This document shows positions 1 to 8,146 of a stretch of DNA of 42,646 nucleotides, piece after piece. The position numbers and the translations under genes are program-made. Source of the DNA: CAYNGH01 sp964396845 (GTDB taxonomy: Bacteria; Vulcanimicrobiota; JAJTBE01; CAYNGH01); NCBI GenBank assembly GCA_964396845.1, contig CAYNGH010000011.1, positions 1 to 42,646 of the forward strand, written 5' to 3'. Under the pieces are notes generated by a model. The model had not been told where the DNA came from, ran no database searches, and saw nothing but the letters and a program-made list of their open reading frames with translations. Every line of letters begins with the position of its first letter. Position 1 is the stretch's first letter.

Positions 1-186
1 TAACTCAACTTCCTTGGCGATGGTCACGCCGTCGTTGGTGATGGTAGGCGAACCGAATTTTTTATCCAGAACCACATTACGGCCCCGGGGGCCCAGGGTC
101 ACCCGCACTGCGTCGGAAAGCTTCCTGCAGCCGGACATCAGATTTCTTCGTGCTTCCTCGTGAAATACAAGCATCTTTGCAGCCAT
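1..186 (-). CDS. groEL: GroEL chaperonin, N-terminal part (runs off window)
   Basis: These 62 codons encode the start of the 60-kDa chaperonin that folds proteins in the cytosol together with GroES. The translation begins MAAKMLVFHEEARRNLMSG and contains the family-typical stretches VRVTLGPRGRNVVLD and GSPTITNDGVTIAKE, which form the start of the equatorial ATP-binding domain. The ATG at 186 is preceded by a good ribosome site (GGAGG, about nine bases upstream). It lies 31 bases downstream of groES on the same strand, the usual groESL order, so it should be transcribed from the CIRCE-controlled promoter upstream of groES. The remaining roughly 480 residues lie outside the window. Confidence 0.97.
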   Translation of the reverse strand, partial: MAAKMLVFHEEARRNLMSGCRKLSDAVRVTLGPRGRNVVLDKKFGSPTITNDGVTIAKEVEL

Positions 187-217
187 GTGTCATTTCCTCC
201 TGATTATTTGATATTTC

Positions 218-520
218 TCAGCCGATAATTGCTAAAAGCTCACTCTGCTTGACAATAAGATAAGTTTCCCCTTCATACTTGACCTCGGTCCCGGCATACT
301 TGCCATAAAGGACCTGCTGCCCGGTTTTTACTTCCATCTCGATCTTCTTGCCGTCGTCGGTGATCTTTCCGGATCCCACCGCAACGATTTCACCCTTCAT
401 GGGCTTTTCCTTGGCAGTGTCGGGCAGGATAACTCCTCCCTTTGTCTTCTCCTCGCTGGGCATGGGTTTGATGATTACCCGATCTCCCAGGGGGGTCAGG
501 TTCAAAGTAGCTGTGGCCAT
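218..520 (-). CDS. groES: GroES co-chaperonin
   Basis: This is the 10-kDa heptameric lid of the GroEL folding chamber. The 100-residue product has the family length and hallmarks: LTPLGDRVIIKPMPSEEKT at the N-terminus, the mobile-loop segment TKGGVILPDTAKEKP (about residues 26-40), GEIVAVGSGK, and the C-terminal block VLYGKYAGTEVKYEGETYLI. The ATG at 520 has an AGGAGG ribosome site about six bases upstream. It is the first gene of a groES-groEL operon, with a consensus promoter at 596-624 and a CIRCE operator at 561-587 just downstream of the expected start point. This indicates HrcA-type heat-shock repression. Confidence 0.98.
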   Translation of the reverse strand: MATATLNLTPLGDRVIIKPMPSEEKTKGGVILPDTAKEKPMKGEIVAVGSGKITDDGKKIEMEVKTGQQVLYGKYAGTEVKYEGETYLIVKQSELLAIIG

Positions 521-560
521 ATGAATCCTCCTCTTTATTGATTTAGTAATTCTCTTTAAA

Positions 561-587
561 TTAGCACTCCTGTCGTATGAGTGCCAA
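561..587 (-). promoter_or_regulatory. CIRCE operator (HrcA site) upstream of groESL
   Basis: TTAGCACTC, nine bases, GAGTGCCAA. This is the classic CIRCE inverted repeat with one mismatch in the right arm (consensus GAGTGCTAA). It sits directly after the -10 box at 596-601 in the direction of groES transcription, the standard place for HrcA repression. Confidence 0.93.
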
Positions 588-595
588 GCATAAAC

Positions 596-624
596 ATCAT
601 ATTTACCTGATAGAAGGATGTCAA
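596..624 (-). promoter_or_regulatory. Vegetative promoter of groESL
   Basis: Read on the minus strand: -35 TTGACA (624-619), 17-base spacer, -10 TATGAT (601-596). The expected start point is near 589, immediately before the CIRCE element, giving a leader of about 70 bases to groES. Confidence 0.85.
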
Positions 625-692
625 GGTAAAATAAGCGGGTTTTACTCGAATTTAATCAAGATTAATAAAAATTAGTCCAATTAAATAAAAAA

Positions 693-719
693 TTAGCAAT
701 CAAGAACATTGAGTGCTAA
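693..719. promoter_or_regulatory. Second CIRCE-like operator between groES and pheS
   Basis: TTAGCAATC, nine bases, GAGTGCTAA. The right arm is perfect CIRCE; the left arm differs by one base. It lies about 105 bases upstream of the first CIRCE. On the minus strand a TTGACA at 741-736 is followed after 17 bases by the weak hexamer TAGCAC (718-713) inside this repeat, so it may cover a second, weaker groESL promoter. It could also affect pheS, which starts at 831 on the other strand. Confidence 0.75.
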
Positions 720-830
720 TTTTTTGATGGATTGCTGTCAATTTTGCCGGTGTGGAAGGATTTGCAAAAACATGTAGAAACTAACAACAATTTTTATCCG
801 GCGAATTGCCGGTTTATCTTGGAGGATATA

Positions 831-1853
831 ATGAAAGAAACCCTGGAGAAACTCCAATCCCATGCGGTGGAGATGATAAATAACGCCCCGGACGGTGAGC
901 ATCTCGAGGAGCTCCGTCTTCGGTTTCTTGGCAAAAAGGGAGAGCTGACGGCTGTTCTCAAGGGGCTAGGGAAGCTTCCCGATGACCTTCGCCCGGTTAT
1001 GGGCAAGTTAGCAAACCATGTAAAAGAAGCCATCGGCGAGGCCCTTAAAACCCGGCTGGATCGGCTGGCGGAAGAAAAGCTGGCCATGGATCTGAATGAA
1101 GAGTCTATCGATATAACCCTGCCGGGCCATAAGGTGGATGCCGGGTCCATTCATCCCATATCCCGGGTTATGGCAGAAATCCAAGAGATATTCATCGGCA
1201 TGGGGTTTGCCGTGGTGGAAGGCCCCGAGGTGGAAACGGAATATTATAATTTCGAGGCACTGAATATTCCTGCGGATCATCCTTCCCGGGAGATGTGGGA
1301 TTCCTTTTACTTCGGGGAGGGTCTTCTGTTGCGATCCCATACCTCTCCAGTGCAGGTGAGGGTGATGGAAAAGCAGGAACCCCCGGTGAAGGTTATTGTG
1401 CCGGGGAAATGTTCTCGCCGGGACGCGGTGGATCCAACTCATCACTGGATGTTTCACCAGGTGGAAGGTCTGCTGGTGGATCGAGGTGTTACCTTTGCGG
1501 ATCTCAAGGGTGTCCTGCTGGATTTTGCCCGCAGGATGTTCGGCCCTCGTCGGCGGGTTCGTTTCAATCCTTCATATTTTCCTTTTACCGAGCCTTCTGC
1601 GGAAGTTTACATCGACTGCTTCAAGTGCCAGGGAGAAGGATGCCGTATCTGCAAGCAGTCGGGATGGATTGAAATTCTCGGGGCGGGCATGGTGAATCCG
1701 AAAGTCCTGGAGATTGTGGGATATGACCCGGAGGAATATACGGGGTTTGCCTTTGGGATGGGGCCGGACCGAATCGCAATGCTGAAATATGGCATCAACG
1801 ACATCCGGTTGTTTTTTGATAACGACATCCGTTTCCTGGAGCAGTTTGCCTGA
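831..1853 (+). CDS. pheS: Phenylalanine-tRNA ligase alpha subunit
   Basis: Catalytic class II subunit of the heterotetrameric phenylalanyl-tRNA synthetase, which charges tRNA-Phe in the cytosol. The 340-residue product has the coiled-coil N-terminal arm with LRLRFLGKKGELT, then the catalytic core: HPISRVMAEIQEIFIGMGF (motif 1 region), LLRSHTSPVQVR, RRDAVDPTHHWMFHQVEG (motif 2), the Cys-rich CFKCQGEGCRICKQSGWIE loop, and GFAFGMGPDRIAMLKYG (motif 3). The frame is open back to 732, but the ATG at 831 has a GGAGG at 821-825 and gives the family's usual N-terminus, so I chose it. pheT follows 36 bases later. No T-box leader was seen. Confidence 0.97.
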   Translation: MKETLEKLQSHAVEMINNAPDGEHLEELRLRFLGKKGELTAVLKGLGKLPDDLRPVMGKLANHVKEAIGEALKTRLDRLAEEKLAMDLNEESIDITLPGHKVDAGSIHPISRVMAEIQEIFIGMGFAVVEGPEVETEYYNFEALNIPADHPSREMWDSFYFGEGLLLRSHTSPVQVRVMEKQEPPVKVIVPGKCSRRDAVDPTHHWMFHQVEGLLVDRGVTFADLKGVLLDFARRMFGPRRRVRFNPSYFPFTEPSAEVYIDCFKCQGEGCRICKQSGWIEILGAGMVNPKVLEIVGYDPEEYTGFAFGMGPDRIAMLKYGINDIRLFFDNDIRFLEQFA

Positions 1854-1889
1854 GGCTGTCCCAAGACCCTATTGACAAGGAGAATTGAT

Positions 1890-4274
1890 ATGAGAATACC
1901 TTTGAGCTGGCTTGAAGATTATGTGGAAATAAACATCCCCGTGGAGGAGCTTGCCTTGCGGATGAGCGCTGCCGGGATCCCGGTGGAAACGGTGGAATAC
2001 CTTAGTCCTGATGTCAGGGGAGTCTATGTGGGACATATCCGCCAGGTTCGATCTCATCCTGATGCCGACAGGCTGGTTCTGTGCAGTGTGGATCTGGGAG
2101 ATGAAATGGGAGTTTTGCAGATTGTCACCGGTGCTCCCAATGTGAGGGAAGGCCACCGGGTCCCCGTGGCGGTTGACGGCGCTCTTCTGTCCGGCGGATT
2201 GAAAATAAAAAACTCCAGAATCCGGGATCAGGAGTCCTTTGGGATGATGTGTTCTGCCAAGGAACTGGGCATCGAGATAAAAGACCTGCCCCAGGATCAG
2301 CGGGAAGGGGTGTTGATCCTGCCTCCTGATACTCCCGTAGGGGCCAGCTTGGCAGAGCTTTACTGCCTGTCGGATCCCATCCTTGAGATTGAATCCTTTG
2401 CCAACCGTCCTGATCAGCTGTCCATCATCGGCATTGCCCGGGAGGTGGCGGCTATACTGGGGACCGGGGTGAAATACCCAAAAAAATACGGGACAGCCGG
2501 GGATGAAGGTGAAATATCCCGGGATATGCTGAGGGTAAAAATCGAGGATTATGATTTGTGCCGTCGTTACTCAGGAAGGATAATTGCCGGGGTTCCTGTG
2601 GATAAATCCCCCCTGTGGCTTCAGGGGCGGCTTCATGCCGCGGGGATCCGAGCAGTGAACAAGATTGTGGATGTGACCAACTATGTAATGCTGGAAACCG
2701 GTCAGCCCCTGCATGCCTTTGATTTTGACAAGATCCGGGGAGGAAGAATTATTGTCCGGCCTGCCCGGGATGGGGAAACAATCCGCACTATTGACGGCCA
2801 GATACGACAGCTTACCCCCTCCCGGCTGGTGATTGCCGACGGAGAAGGCCCTGTAGCCATTGCCGGGGTGATGGGGGGGCTGGACTCGGAAGTGACCGAC
2901 GGGACAACCCGGATACTGCTGGAATCGGCCAACTTTGACGGCGCATCGGTACGGCGGACTTCCATTGCCCTGGGTTTGCGGTCCGAGTCTTCCACACGGT
3001 TTGAGAAGGGGATTGACTTTTATCAGGTGGATGAGGCATCTCGCCGGGCATGTTTCATGCTGGAGTCCATGGGAGGATCAGTGCTTCCGGGACAGGCCCT
3101 GGATTCAATACCCGGCCCGGAGTCAGTATCCATCACCCTTCGAACAGGCCGGGTAAATCAGGTGCTGGGAACAAAGCTGTCCGGGGAGAAAATCCGGGAG
3201 CTTCTCTCCCGGCTGGGGTTTGAGCCTGGGGATGAGGGCGACGAATTTTCCGTGGGGGTTCCCACATTGCGCCAGGATATTAACGGTGAAATCGATCTGG
3301 TGGAGGAAGTGGCCCGGCTTTACGGGTATGACAACATCCCCCTGACCCAGCACCGGAGTGAGTCTGCGGGAGGTCTTGAGCCAGGCCGGGCCTTTGATCA
3401 TCGAATCCGGGAACTCCTGGTACGGGCTGGATTGCGGGAATGTATCACCCTGAGCATGTACGAAGAAAAGACCTTGGAGGAATATGGTATCTCACCGGAG
3501 GGGCTTTTGCGGGTCAAAAACCCCATCACCGGGGACCAGGCAATCCTGCGGGCAGATGGAATCCCCCATCTGGTGGATGTGGTAAAGAGAAACCTGTCTG
3601 CCCGGCGGGATATATCCCGTTTGTTTGAGATTTCGAATTTTTACTCCATAAATGAGGGAGATAAGGAACCGTCCATGCGCCGGGAAGCAACCATTATTCT
3701 TTCGGGGCCGTCGGGGTGCCGGGAAACCGATTTCTTCGCCTTGAAGGGGATTGTGGAGTTTCTTCTGGATGGGGTCTGTGCCGGGGGGATATTTGAAAGG
3801 GGAACCTTGCCCTGTATGCATCCAAACAAATGCGCAGTTATAATGGCTGACGGCATCAAGCTGGGATACATCGGGGTTCTGCATCCCCGGACAGCCCGAC
3901 GGCTGGGTCTTGAGCACGAAGTAACCATCGGACGGCTTTTTATTGACTCCATCAGGGAGGTTTCCCGGACTGTCAGGTATCGGCCCATTCCCCGTTTTCC
4001 CGGTATCCGCCGTGACCTGGCTCTGGTAGTGGAGGACAGCATCACCGCTGGAGAGATCCGGGATATAATGTTGGATAAGGGAAAGCCCATCATTGAGGAT
4101 GCCGCATGCTTTGATGTTTATCAAGGGGATCAGGTGCCGTCGGGCAGAAAGAGCCTGGCCTTTTCTCTGTCATTTTCCGCCCCTGACAGAACCCTGACCG
4201 AGGAGGAGGTTCAAAAGAAAATCGACAGGATATTAAAGACCCTTGCCCACAAGAAAGATGCAACCCTTCGCTGA
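1890..4274 (+). CDS. pheT: Phenylalanine-tRNA ligase beta subunit
   Basis: Large subunit of phenylalanyl-tRNA synthetase (794 residues, normal length), responsible for tRNA binding and editing of mischarged Tyr-tRNA. Domains in order: EMAP-like tRNA-binding domain (about 39-148, with HPDADRLVLCSVDLG and QIVTGAPNV), B3/B4 editing domain (about 210-370, with VNKIVDVTNYVMLETGQPLH), B5 domain (about 400-475, with VPTLRQDINGEIDLVEEVAR), catalytic-like core, and the C-terminal ferredoxin-fold anticodon-binding domain (about 700-790, with PIPRFPGIRRDLALVV). The ATG at 1890 is preceded by AAGGAGA at 1877-1883; a TTG six codons earlier overlaps that ribosome site and is unlikely to be used. It forms an operon with pheS. 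Confidence 0.97.
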   Translation: MRIPLSWLEDYVEINIPVEELALRMSAAGIPVETVEYLSPDVRGVYVGHIRQVRSHPDADRLVLCSVDLGDEMGVLQIVTGAPNVREGHRVPVAVDGALLSGGLKIKNSRIRDQESFGMMCSAKELGIEIKDLPQDQREGVLILPPDTPVGASLAELYCLSDPILEIESFANRPDQLSIIGIAREVAAILGTGVKYPKKYGTAGDEGEISRDMLRVKIEDYDLCRRYSGRIIAGVPVDKSPLWLQGRLHAAGIRAVNKIVDVTNYVMLETGQPLHAFDFDKIRGGRIIVRPARDGETIRTIDGQIRQLTPSRLVIADGEGPVAIAGVMGGLDSEVTDGTTRILLESANFDGASVRRTSIALGLRSESSTRFEKGIDFYQVDEASRRACFMLESMGGSVLPGQALDSIPGPESVSITLRTGRVNQVLGTKLSGEKIRELLSRLGFEPGDEGDEFSVGVPTLRQDINGEIDLVEEVARLYGYDNIPLTQHRSESAGGLEPGRAFDHRIRELLVRAGLRECITLSMYEEKTLEEYGISPEGLLRVKNPITGDQAILRADGIPHLVDVVKRNLSARRDISRLFEISNFYSINEGDKEPSMRREATIILSGPSGCRETDFFALKGIVEFLLDGVCAGGIFERGTLPCMHPNKCAVIMADGIKLGYIGVLHPRTARRLGLEHEVTIGRLFIDSIREVSRTVRYRPIPRFPGIRRDLALVVEDSITAGEIRDIMLDKGKPIIEDAACFDVYQGDQVPSGRKSLAFSLSFSAPDRTLTEEEVQKKIDRILKTLAHKKDATLR

Positions 4275-4449
4275 CGGCATTCTGATGCTGTGCCGGGGAG
4301 CTTCTCACGGCGGGATCAGGTGGAAATTATGCCAGTTTTCGGTTAAGGCTACAAGTCAGGGGCTGGGTTTAAAACCCTCCATGAATCAGTGATGAAGGGT
4401 GAAATGAAAATTAGATTATAAATGTATTTTTGGATGCTTGAACAAAATA

Positions 4450-4986
4450 TTATTTTATTCTAACAATATCCGTGTTGCCGTCCTGATACATTCTGACTCT
4501 GTATGTAGCATTGTTGCCACCAGAAGTAAAATCCACTGCATAGTATCCAACAGAACCCGGTGTCGCCGTAAGGGTTCCTGCACTGGTAATAGTGCCGTCT
4601 TCGTTTATTGAAAATGTACTGCCGGTGTTTGGTGTTGTACCCACAAGAAACATCCAGACTCCGTTGTATTTTGTGCAGACATTTATTTCTACTCTATTGG
4701 CTTGTATTCGACCTCGGGGATAGAAGTAGTACTTGCCATTTGCTATGCTGTAATTATTGTTAATTTGCCCGTTCATATAATCTTCAACCTGCAGGGCCTT
4801 TTGTCGGTAATTTCTGAGATAACTCAAGAATTCATAGGCAGCTGCTGCGGCATTTTGGTTTTGCCGAAAATTGTTGTATGCAGGTACGGTTAGGGTGATT
4901 AAAATGGCGAAAAGCCCGATTACAACAATAAGCTCAATAAGGGTAAATCCCTTTTGAATTATCATATTTCTTCTTCGTATGATCAT
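4450..4986 (-). CDS. Type IV pilin-like / pseudopilin protein
   Basis: A 178-residue secreted or filament-forming protein with a class III prepilin signal: a short basic leader ending QKG followed by FTLIELIVVIGLFAILITL, with the conserved Glu at mature position 5. The long N-terminal helix is followed by a Tyr/Asn-rich globular domain (about 60-178) without cysteine pairs. The N-terminal pattern and size resemble GspH/FimT or minor pilins. The ATG at 4986 has a weak AAAGG close by; an ATG at 4965 (giving leader MIIQKG) is equally plausible. It stands alone, with no assembly ATPase or prepilin peptidase nearby. A perfect consensus promoter lies at 5055-5083. The gene is AT-richer than its neighbours. 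Confidence 0.88.
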   Translation of the reverse strand: MIIRRRNMIIQKGFTLIELIVVIGLFAILITLTVPAYNNFRQNQNAAAAAYEFLSYLRNYRQKALQVEDYMNGQINNNYSIANGKYYFYPRGRIQANRVEINVCTKYNGVWMFLVGTTPNTGSTFSINEDGTITSAGTLTATPGSVGYYAVDFTSGGNNATYRVRMYQDGNTDIVRIK

Positions 4987-5054
4987 AACCTTTTGGGGAA
5001 ATACCAGCGAATTGATGGGGTGTTCAGCATCTTAAAACACAGAAGACTTAATTA

Positions 5055-5083
5055 ATTATATCATTAATAATTTATACTGTCAA
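5055..5083 (-). promoter_or_regulatory. Perfect sigma-70 consensus promoter of the prepilin gene
   Basis: Minus strand: TTGACA (5083-5078), 17-base spacer, TATAAT (5060-5055). Both hexamers match consensus exactly. The expected start near 5048 leaves a leader of about 60 bases before the ATG at 4986. Confidence 0.88.
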
Positions 5084-5207
5084 TAATGTTAGAATGCATG
5101 TCTTGACTGAATACCAACACAGAGAAGCAAAAAGGAAAAATCTCATGTTTTAAAGAAATAGATTAGCTCTTCATATTGTTGATGTTTATATTGCCGGGGA
5201 GGTCAAG

Positions 5208-6242
5208 TTGGTCAGGAGAAGATGTTTCGCAAAAGCTTATTTGTTCACAGCAGTCATTATGCTGTTTGTGGTGTCGGGTTGTTCCGGCCTCAGAGAATGG
5301 ATGAGTCAGTCCCCCATCAAGATACCCGTTAAAACAAAGAACCTCATTTTTGAAAAGGTGGGCGATATTGAAGTGGGGGCACAGCCCTGGGGACTGGCAT
5401 TAAATGAGGCTGATGCCAGGGCTTTTGTGGTGTCCAACGGCGAGAACCGGGTATATATAATCGACCTGGTGAGTAAACAGACCGCTTATACAGTGGATAC
5501 CGGCGTAGGCCCCTGGGATGTGGCTCACGATGCAAGGCGCAAGAGGTTGTATGTCACCAATGGCGATGAAGACTCTCTGTCGGTGATTGATCTTGACGGA
5601 CGCCGGGAAACTCTGAAGATCAAAACAGGCCGGCTCCCCTTCGGTGTGGCCTATGGAGTCAATCGGGATGAGATTTATGTGGCCAACTCGGATCAGGGGA
5701 GTGTTACCATCATCAGCGGTGAAACCCTGGAAATACTGGGCGAGGTGCCTGCGGGAGATTATCCTTATGGTGTGACGGTAGATGAACAGAGCCGGATGGT
5801 GTATGTCACCAACAATCTGGGAGGGACTCTTTCGGTGCTGGATCCTGAGAGCCGTAGCCTTGTCCAGACTGTCACTGTAGGAGAGAATCCATCGGGGATC
5901 TCTATCAGGCCCAAGGACAGGAAGATATTTGTTGCCGGCACCGGCAAGGATTTGCTTCTCAAAATTGATGGTGAACGCAGGATAATTGAAAAAGCCGTGA
6001 AGACTCCCCATCGTCCCCTGGATGTGGCTGCGGAGTCGGAATATCACTATCTCTACACTGTTCACCGGGAATCAGGCAAACTGGCGGTTTACAAGCCGGG
6101 AGATGAAAAGGAGCTGGCATCTTTTGATACCGGCAAAGAACCGGTAAGGCTGGCGGTGGATTCCCTGCATAATCTGGTAATAACTGTCAATTACGGCTCT
6201 GACAGCATCAGCCTGTTGCGCTATCAGGTGGAGGAGAAATAA
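5208..6242 (+). CDS. YVTN-type beta-propeller lipoprotein
   Basis: A 344-residue exported lipoprotein. A basic N-terminus and hydrophobic stretch end in the lipobox VVSGC (Cys25). The rest is a series of about 40-residue propeller blades typical of the YVTN/NHL/surface-layer family, with recurring motifs such as RLYVTNGDEDSLSVIDLDG, EIYVANSDQGSVTIIS and MVYVTNNLGGTLSVLD. Function beyond protein or ligand binding cannot be read from sequence. The start is TTG at 5208, supported by GGGGAGGT at 5196-5203; no in-frame ATG lies near the signal peptide. It is a single gene transcribed away from the prepilin gene. Confidence 0.9.
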   Translation: MVRRRCFAKAYLFTAVIMLFVVSGCSGLREWMSQSPIKIPVKTKNLIFEKVGDIEVGAQPWGLALNEADARAFVVSNGENRVYIIDLVSKQTAYTVDTGVGPWDVAHDARRKRLYVTNGDEDSLSVIDLDGRRETLKIKTGRLPFGVAYGVNRDEIYVANSDQGSVTIISGETLEILGEVPAGDYPYGVTVDEQSRMVYVTNNLGGTLSVLDPESRSLVQTVTVGENPSGISIRPKDRKIFVAGTGKDLLLKIDGERRIIEKAVKTPHRPLDVAAESEYHYLYTVHRESGKLAVYKPGDEKELASFDTGKEPVRLAVDSLHNLVITVNYGSDSISLLRYQVEEK

Positions 6243-6364
6243 ATAAACCCAAACCCCATGGTCTGCAGGGAAGGACTTTATATTACAGGATAGAAATCTT
6301 AATTCATAATAGAGTAGAATGGAAAAAAGCTTATTCTTTTCAGGATCAAAGGAGGCCTTTATAA

Positions 6365-6700
6365 ATGGAAACTCACCTGGGCCTGACGCCAGAGGAAATG
6401 ATTACGGTTTTTAATCGCATGTATCTTGACGTCTGGGAAAATACCAAGGGTAATATAAACTGGGAGCTTGCCAACATCTCCAAACAGATGAAAGAAGGCA
6501 AGGAAGTGGATATCAGCCGGTTGCTTCTGGAGATATTCGAGGTGGTCATCACCGCAACCAGAGATGGATTTGTTGTATCCATGTATGAAAATAACGAGCG
6601 AATATTCAATGATCTGCGTATGGCATCACAACAGCTCATGGATGGCGAGGAGATGGATCTTGACGAAGAGCCGGCAGGAATTGACGTTCCCGTCATATGA
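6365..6700 (+). CDS. Conserved-looking small acidic protein, unknown function
   Basis: The 111-residue product is soluble and mainly helical by appearance, with a strongly acidic C-terminal tail (EEMDLDEEPAGIDVPVI). It has no signal peptide, membrane segment or cysteine. I do not recognise a family. The ATG at 6365 is supported by AAAGGAGG about seven bases upstream. It lies between the propeller lipoprotein (122 bases upstream) and the 83-residue gene at 6865 (about 165 bases downstream), all on the plus strand. A weak TTACAG/CATAAT pair around 6285-6312 could be its promoter, but this is low confidence. Confidence 0.75.
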   Translation: METHLGLTPEEMITVFNRMYLDVWENTKGNINWELANISKQMKEGKEVDISRLLLEIFEVVITATRDGFVVSMYENNERIFNDLRMASQQLMDGEEMDLDEEPAGIDVPVI

Positions 6701-6741
6701 TCCCCTGGGGCATGTTCATGTTAATTTTTAATTAACAACTA

Positions 6742-6789
6742 ATTAACAGAATGTTCATATATGGTCGATTTTGTTAACATTCTGTTAAT
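6742..6789. repeat. Perfect 14-bp inverted repeat in a promoter region
   Basis: ATTAACAGAATGTT at 6742-6755 and its exact reverse complement AACATTCTGTTAAT at 6776-6789, separated by 20 bases. A shorter repeat, GTTAAT/ATTAAC, lies just upstream. The right arm ends 13 bases before a possible -10 box (TACAAT, 6802-6807) that has no recognisable -35 hexamer. The position fits an operator or activator site for the gene at 6865. The stem is AT-rich with no following T run, so it is not a terminator. Confidence 0.7.
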
Positions 6790-6864
6790 GATTCCCAACT
6801 TTACAATTTCAGCCCGTTGCATCATAATAAGAATAACAACAAATTCATCGGAGGTGCAATATTT

Positions 6865-7116
6865 ATGGACGGAATAGGTGGCGGAGGACAATCACTGGCT
6901 GCGGCCCAGAACCAGATGGCTGTGACTGATAGAGAACAGGCAGCGACCATTGGTGTGGAAACCCAGGCCAGTGCTCAGAAGGAACAAATGAGGCGTTTTC
7001 AGATTCAGAAGGATCTGCAGACCAAGCAGAATGAGATTATGCAGGATGTGGCCCTTAACAAGGCCAAGACCGGCGACAAGATGTCCCAGCAGTGGAGCCA
7101 GTACATGAGAGCCTGA
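6865..7116 (+). CDS. Small Gln-rich helical protein, unknown function
   Basis: An 83-residue protein with a Gly-rich N-terminus (MDGIGGGGQSLAAAQNQMAV) followed by a continuous Gln/Lys/Glu-rich, probably coiled-coil helix to the C-terminus. There are no cysteines and no signal peptide. Small helical proteins of this shape include some filament or needle subunits and chaperone-bound partners, but I see no diagnostic motif and make no assignment. The ATG at 6865 is chosen because GGAGGTG lies at 6850-6856; the frame is open 16 codons further upstream without a ribosome site. A perfect inverted repeat lies in its promoter region and a clear terminator follows at 7152-7185. Confidence 0.82.
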   Translation: MDGIGGGGQSLAAAQNQMAVTDREQAATIGVETQASAQKEQMRRFQIQKDLQTKQNEIMQDVALNKAKTGDKMSQQWSQYMRA

Positions 7117-7151
7117 CGCTCCCGGGAAAGAAAACGAATCGACAGACTCAA

Positions 7152-7185
7152 GGCCAGAGGTTATTCACCTCTGGTCTTGTTTTTT
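7152..7185 (+). terminator. Rho-independent terminator after the Gln-rich small gene
   Basis: Stem GGCCAGAGGT / ACCTCTGGTC (7152-7161 with 7167-7176, one G-U pair), loop TATTC, followed by a T-rich run to 7185. It ends on the last bases of the convergent antiporter gene. Confidence 0.9.
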
Positions 7186-8146
7186 ATCCCCGGAGAATCA
7201 CATATAATATATACATCACATACAGGGCAACCATGAAAAATCCCTGCCATCGCTTCAGCTGGTATTTTTCTCCAATAAAAAGGAAGAGAAACAGATACAG
7301 GTTCACCAGCATATTGAATATCAGATCATAATTAATGCCGGGATTGACAGGAATGGGTTTTATGATGGATGTGACTCCTAATACCAGCAGGACATTGAAT
7401 ATATTAGACCCCACCACGTTGCCCACCGAGAGATCCGGTTCTTTTTTAACTGCCGCTACAATGGAAGTGATCAGTTCCGGTGAGGATGTTCCAAAGGCGA
7501 TGATTGTTGCAGAAATGAGATAATCTGACAGGCCGAAGGTCCTTGCTATGGTGACTGCACTGTTGACAACCCATTTTCCCCCAAAATAAAGCCCTGTAAT
7601 CCCTCCCGCCAGAAAGAGGACTATCTTCCAGGGAGGGACCTGAGGCTTCCCGTTTTCGTCGGCTGTTTTCTCCCTGTTGCCGAGGGCCATCTTGATAACA
7701 TAATACAGGAAAAACCCGAAGAAGAAAAGAAGGAGGATTCCGTCAGAAGCGGTGAGTACCGACCATTTCATGTTGTCGATGGATTTGTCATTGGACATTA
7801 CAAAGAGAACAAGAATTGCAACAAGACTGAAGGGAATCTCTTTCCAGGCGGTGGCTTTCTTTACATTCAGGGGCATGATGGCGGAAGTCAGCCCCAGGAT
7901 GAGAAGAATATTGGCCAGGTTGGAGCCGATGACATTCCCCAGGGCAATATCGGTATTCCCCTCCAGGGCGGAGAACACGTTTACCACCATTTCCGGCAGG
8001 GAAGTGCTGAAGGCCACCACTGTAAGGCCGATAATGATGCTGGGTATGCCAAAACGCCGGGCCAGGGCCGAGGAGCCTTCCACCAGCCAGTCAGCGCCTT
8101 TGATGAGAAAAATAAATCCTATAATAAATATTATATAAATCGTCAA
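7184..8146 (-). CDS. Calcium/sodium antiporter (CaCA family, YrbG-like)
   Basis: Inner-membrane cation antiporter of 320 residues with about ten transmembrane segments arranged as two homologous halves, as in the K+-dependent Na+/Ca2+ exchanger group. The two alpha-repeat signatures are visible: GLTVVAFSTSLPEMVV and GNVIGSNLANILLILG in the first half, ATIIAFGTSSPELITS and GNVVGSNIFNVLLVLG in the second, with the ion-binding acidic and Ser/Asn residues intact. The two halves are joined by a short charged loop (about 155-170). Its ATG overlaps the stop codon of the upstream methyltransferase-like gene by four bases (ATGA), implying coupled translation. Confidence 0.94.
   Translation of the reverse strand: MTIYIIFIIGFIFLIKGADWLVEGSSALARRFGIPSIIIGLTVVAFSTSLPEMVVNVFSALEGNTDIALGNVIGSNLANILLILGLTSAIMPLNVKKATAWKEIPFSLVAILVLFVMSNDKSIDNMKWSVLTASDGILLLFFFGFFLYYVIKMALGNREKTADENGKPQVPPWKIVLFLAGGITGLYFGGKWVVNSAVTIARTFGLSDYLISATIIAFGTSSPELITSIVAAVKKEPDLSVGNVVGSNIFNVLLVLGVTSIIKPIPVNPGINYDLIFNMLVNLYLFLFLFIGEKYQLKRWQGFFMVALYVMYILYVILRG

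Noticed and set aside
732..830. N-terminal extension of pheS
   Set aside because: Extra 33 residues do not match the family, while ATG 831 has GGAGG and gives the standard length.
5344..6065. Long antisense frames inside the propeller lipoprotein, and similar ones inside pheT, glutamate dehydrogenase, fdrA and the kinases
   Set aside because: They are shadows of well-supported genes, without ribosome sites or recognisable protein patterns.
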